64,000 nucleotides of DNA from Saprospiraceae bacterium (GTDB lineage: Bacteria; Bacteroidota; Bacteroidia; Chitinophagales; Saprospiraceae), in contig JALHLK010000007.1 of the NCBI GenBank assembly GCA_022844565.1, positions 76,050 to 140,049 of the forward strand. Reading direction: 5' to 3'. The translations under genes were made by a program, and so were the position numbers. How positions within the stretch are numbered: the first letter of the stretch is position 1; each line of letters begins with the position of its first letter. The notes below the pieces were generated by a model. It did not search any database. It had not been told where the DNA came from and saw only the letters and a program-made list of their open reading frames with translations. This document shows, piece after piece, positions 61,562 to 64,000 of the stretch.

Positions 61562-62161
61562 TTACTTCTTCTTCTTAGCACCTGCTTTCGCATCTGCTGC
61601 TGCAGCACTTTTCAATGCTCTTGGTATTTCTATATTTGCTATCGGTGATTGAGCATTTGCAAGAATAGTAACACCATCTGTCACTTCTACACTTTTTACT
61701 CTTAATACATCACCAAGACCTAAATGACTTACATCTACTCTTAATTCGTCAACTAAGTTCTCAGGAGTAGTTTTTACTGTCAACTTTCTGATTTGCTGAA
61801 TTAATTTACCACCATTTTTTACACCAATTGATGTACCTTTAAACCTTACAGGTATGTCAACTTTCACAGGGACACCATCTGTTAATGCAAGAAAGTCAAT
61901 GTGTTGGATACTTTCGTCAGTATTGTGAAATTGTACCTCTTTTATTATACATTTAATGTCAGTACCTTCTACATTTACATTTACCAACTTGAAATCCGGT
62001 GTGTAGATCGCATGTCTTACGTCACCCCAAGTCACTAATACATGTAAAGGCTGATCTTTACCATATATCACTGCTGGAATACTACCTGCTTTTCTAGCAG
62101 TTGCAGCACTCTTTGATCCTACGTCTGCGCGTTTCGTACTTGAAATCTGAACTATGTCCAT
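61562..62161 (-). CDS. rplY: 50S ribosomal protein L25 / general stress protein Ctc
   Basis: A 199-residue 5S-rRNA-binding ribosomal protein of the long L25/TL5 type. N-terminal domain begins MDIVQISSTKRADVGSK and includes IPAVIYGKD; the C-terminal beta domain has VKVDIPVRFKGTSIGVKNGG and VDELRVDVSHLGLGDVLRV. It ends in a Lys-rich tail (DAKAGAKKKK). Start is ATG; the strong terminator behind it and the 145-base spacer to the recombinase gene on the other strand define a single-gene unit. Confidence 0.95.
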   Translation of the reverse strand: MDIVQISSTKRADVGSKSAATARKAGSIPAVIYGKDQPLHVLVTWGDVRHAIYTPDFKLVNVNVEGTDIKCIIKEVQFHNTDESIQHIDFLALTDGVPVKVDIPVRFKGTSIGVKNGGKLIQQIRKLTVKTTPENLVDELRVDVSHLGLGDVLRVKSVEVTDGVTILANAQSPIANIEIPRALKSAAAADAKAGAKKKK

Positions 62162-62306
62162 CGCTTATTATTTATCTCTATTTTTTAAAAAGGACTGCAA
62201 AGATAATATTTTTTTTAATTTCAGAATAATATATCGAGATATTTATTAATTTTTTGAGTGTTTTTTAGTTTCTTTATGGTTTTTACCATCAAATTGTATC
62301 ATTTAT

Positions 62307-63221
62307 TTGGAATGGACTAGTTATATCAATGGTTTTCAGGCCTATCTTCTCCTCGAAAGGTCCTTGTCTAAAAAGACCCTAGAAGCCTATTTGGATGATC
62401 TGAATAAATTGAGACTCTATTGCTCCACAATCGAAAAAGATTTAAAATCGTTGTCCTATCAAGATCTTAATAGTTTTGTGGTTTGGTTGGGAAAAGACTT
62501 ACACGTGAGCGAAAGATCTCAAGCTAGGATTATTTCCGGGATTAAGTCATTTTTTAAATACATTAATCTAGAGAAAATACGGCAAGACGATCCCGCAGAA
62601 CTGTTAGAAAGCCCAAAACTGACACAAAAACTCCCCGACTTTCTGACAGAAGAAGAAATCCAACTTCTCCTCCAGTCCATCGACCTCTCCAATCCACTCG
62701 GCCACCGCAATAAAGCCATCATCGAAACCCTATATGGCTGCGGACTCCGCGTATCAGAATTGGTCAGTATGAAGTGGTCACACATCTATTGGGACGAAGG
62801 ATTTATCCGAGTAATTGGCAAAAACAATAAAGAACGCTTAGTACCCATCGCCCAGCACACCCTCCAACAAATCCTACTTTATGACCAGCCACCCATTTTC
62901 AAAAACCAAAAAGAGGAAGACACATTTGTGTTCAAAAATCAGCGAGGCAAACCACTATCTCGCGTTATGATATTTTACATCATCAAAGACAGCGTTGCCA
63001 AAGCCGGCATCCACAAATCCATATCCCCACACACTTTGAGACACAGCTTCGCCACACATTTGGTCGAACACGGTGCTGACTTACGCGCAGTACAAGAGAT
63101 GTTGGGACATGAATCAATCACTACTACAGAGATCTATACACATATATCTAAGGAGTATTTGCGTAAAACATTGTTAGAATTTCATCCGGTGTTTAGGAAA
63201 GGGAAGGGAATACGGGTATAA
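62307..63221 (+). CDS. Tyrosine recombinase XerC/XerD
   Basis: A 304-residue recombinase resolving chromosome dimers. N-terminal SAM-like DNA-binding domain (FQAYLLLERSLSKKTLEAYL), then the catalytic domain with ETLYGCGLRVSELVSM (Arg), VIGKNNKERLVPI (Lys), SPHTLRHSFATHL (HxxR), LGHESITTTEIYTHI (His and nucleophile Tyr). All catalytic residues are present. Start is TTG at 62307, as no ATG occurs in frame before it. Nothing suggests an integron or a phage; it is probably the chromosomal Xer. Confidence 0.9.
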   Translation: MEWTSYINGFQAYLLLERSLSKKTLEAYLDDLNKLRLYCSTIEKDLKSLSYQDLNSFVVWLGKDLHVSERSQARIISGIKSFFKYINLEKIRQDDPAELLESPKLTQKLPDFLTEEEIQLLLQSIDLSNPLGHRNKAIIETLYGCGLRVSELVSMKWSHIYWDEGFIRVIGKNNKERLVPIAQHTLQQILLYDQPPIFKNQKEEDTFVFKNQRGKPLSRVMIFYIIKDSVAKAGIHKSISPHTLRHSFATHLVEHGADLRAVQEMLGHESITTTEIYTHISKEYLRKTLLEFHPVFRKGKGIRV

Positions 63222-63503
63222 ATTTAATTTTTTAATTTATATTTGAATTTGTTTACTTTTGTACATCAAGACATGAAGTGTTAATTTGGCTCTTAAATAT
63301 TTATTCATTTGTTGTGAAGAAATTGTTTATATATCTTTTGTTCTTGATGGTTGGTAGATTTAATAAGTAATTTTTTTCACATAAAATATTGGGAATTTAC
63401 GGTATTGAAACTAATCTTAAATGGGAAAAGATATTGGGAGATTAAGTCGATATGGCGGGAAGCACGATGTTCTCTTCCAATTAGAAAAAGAAAAATTAAC
63501 AAG

Positions 63504-64000
63504 ATGAAATATGCTCAAATTTTGTTTTTACTTTTGATATTTTCTTGTCATAACACAGAAACTGGAAACCAAATAAGCAAAGATGAAATTAGTTTTTTTG
63601 ACGAGCAATTTTCATATACTTCAAACGAACCAATACTAAATATTTACTGCAAATTTTCTGAATGTGGAGAATGGGGCGGACATGAAGAACATATAATTAT
63701 ATCCAAAAAAAATAAGAAATCATTTAAACTAAATTACGAAAAATATAGTGCAAATTGCGATAGTATAGTTCAAGTTTTTGACGGAATAGGATACCTAATA
63801 GAACCTAAAAGTAAACTAATTGAATCCAGAGAAATAGAAATTCAAGAAAAGGAAAAAAGAGCAATTTTAGATTTTTCATACAAAATGGTAAAATCTAAAT
63901 TTATGGAAGAATACCCAGGACATGCAGGCTTGATTCTTTCGATAACAAACTCAGATTCTACCTTTATGATTAGCACATATGGAGGAAAAGCAGATCACTT
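63504..64000 (+). CDS. Lipoprotein of unknown function, cut by the window edge
   Basis: An ATG at 63504 opens a frame to the right edge (165 codons so far). It starts MKYAQILFLLLIFSCHNTE, a lipoprotein signal with lipobox LLIFSC, and then has NIYCKFSECGEWGGHEEHII and a few more cysteines. The Cys- and Gly-rich part suggests an extracytoplasmic domain. No family was recognised. The end is missing, so function cannot be called. Confidence 0.6.
   Translation, partial: MKYAQILFLLLIFSCHNTETGNQISKDEISFFDEQFSYTSNEPILNIYCKFSECGEWGGHEEHIIISKKNKKSFKLNYEKYSANCDSIVQVFDGIGYLIEPKSKLIESREIEIQEKEKRAILDFSYKMVKSKFMEEYPGHAGLILSITNSDSTFMISTYGGKADH

Noticed and set aside
62307-63221. Integrase of a mobile element
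   Set aside because: The sequence is of canonical XerC/D type, and no att sites, tRNA or cargo genes are next to it.

Overview
The window reads as a chromosomal segment of a Bacteroidota bacterium, most likely of the Saprospiraceae or a close relative. The reasons are AT-rich DNA, promoters that fit the Bacteroidota form (TTTG upstream and TAnnTTTG at about -7), few Shine-Dalgarno sites, a type IX secretion (T9SS) C-terminal domain, many lipoproteins, DUF5916 and DUF1080 proteins, and scattered sulfatases. No rRNA, tRNA, CRISPR array or transposase gene was seen.

Region 1 (1-9.5 kb) concerns nitrogen oxides. The end of a nos operon (nosD partial, nosF, nosY) is followed by a truncated hemoglobin. 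On the other strand lie a fasciclin lipoprotein, a histidine-bearing multi-pass membrane protein and a Crp/Fnr regulator. Two identical Fnr-type palindromes sit at the same distance from -7-like boxes before the fasciclin gene and before the regulator gene. A six-gene minus-strand operon (9503 to 5676) follows: small HxH membrane protein, TetR regulator, secreted kelch-like T9SS protein, membrane protein, lipoprotein and cupin, with a TetR-like palindrome ahead of it. I know of no named system with this content.

Region 2 (9.8-20.4 kb) holds a hydrolase with an SdpR/SdpI-type pair, then a neutral-lipid cluster: an alpha/beta hydrolase, a three-domain PlsB-HAD-PlsC fusion, gpsA, and a wax ester synthase/diacylglycerol acyltransferase fused to an SCP2 domain. 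Together these could take dihydroxyacetone phosphate to triacylglycerol or wax ester. The gene set resembles the plsB2-plsC-tgs neighbourhood of mycobacteria, here with the acyltransferases fused.

Region 3 (20.6-35.9 kb) is mixed: Prc protease, an HExxH protein, a TetR gene and hydrolase gene bracketed by mirror-image operators, a thioredoxin-TPR protein, a large BNR/sortilin-like secreted protein, L-serine dehydratase, two sulfatases and threonine synthase.

Region 4 (36-55 kb) carries an AAA/DUF4143 ATPase whose promoter lies at the edge of six 33-bp direct repeats, a DUF1080 protein, a TRIC-like channel, a DUF5916 barrel, an EGF lipoprotein, two two-component systems, GH16, a third sulfatase, and amidohydrolase and deacylase genes.

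Region 5 (55-64 kb) has a hipBA toxin-antitoxin module sandwiched between a gene and a second copy of that gene's 3' end (185-bp direct repeats about 90% identical). It also has a 178-bp imperfect palindrome next to an NCS1 permease, an AlkC-like DNA glycosylase, a block of 168-bp non-coding repeats, ribosomal protein L25, a XerC/D recombinase and a lipoprotein cut by the window edge.
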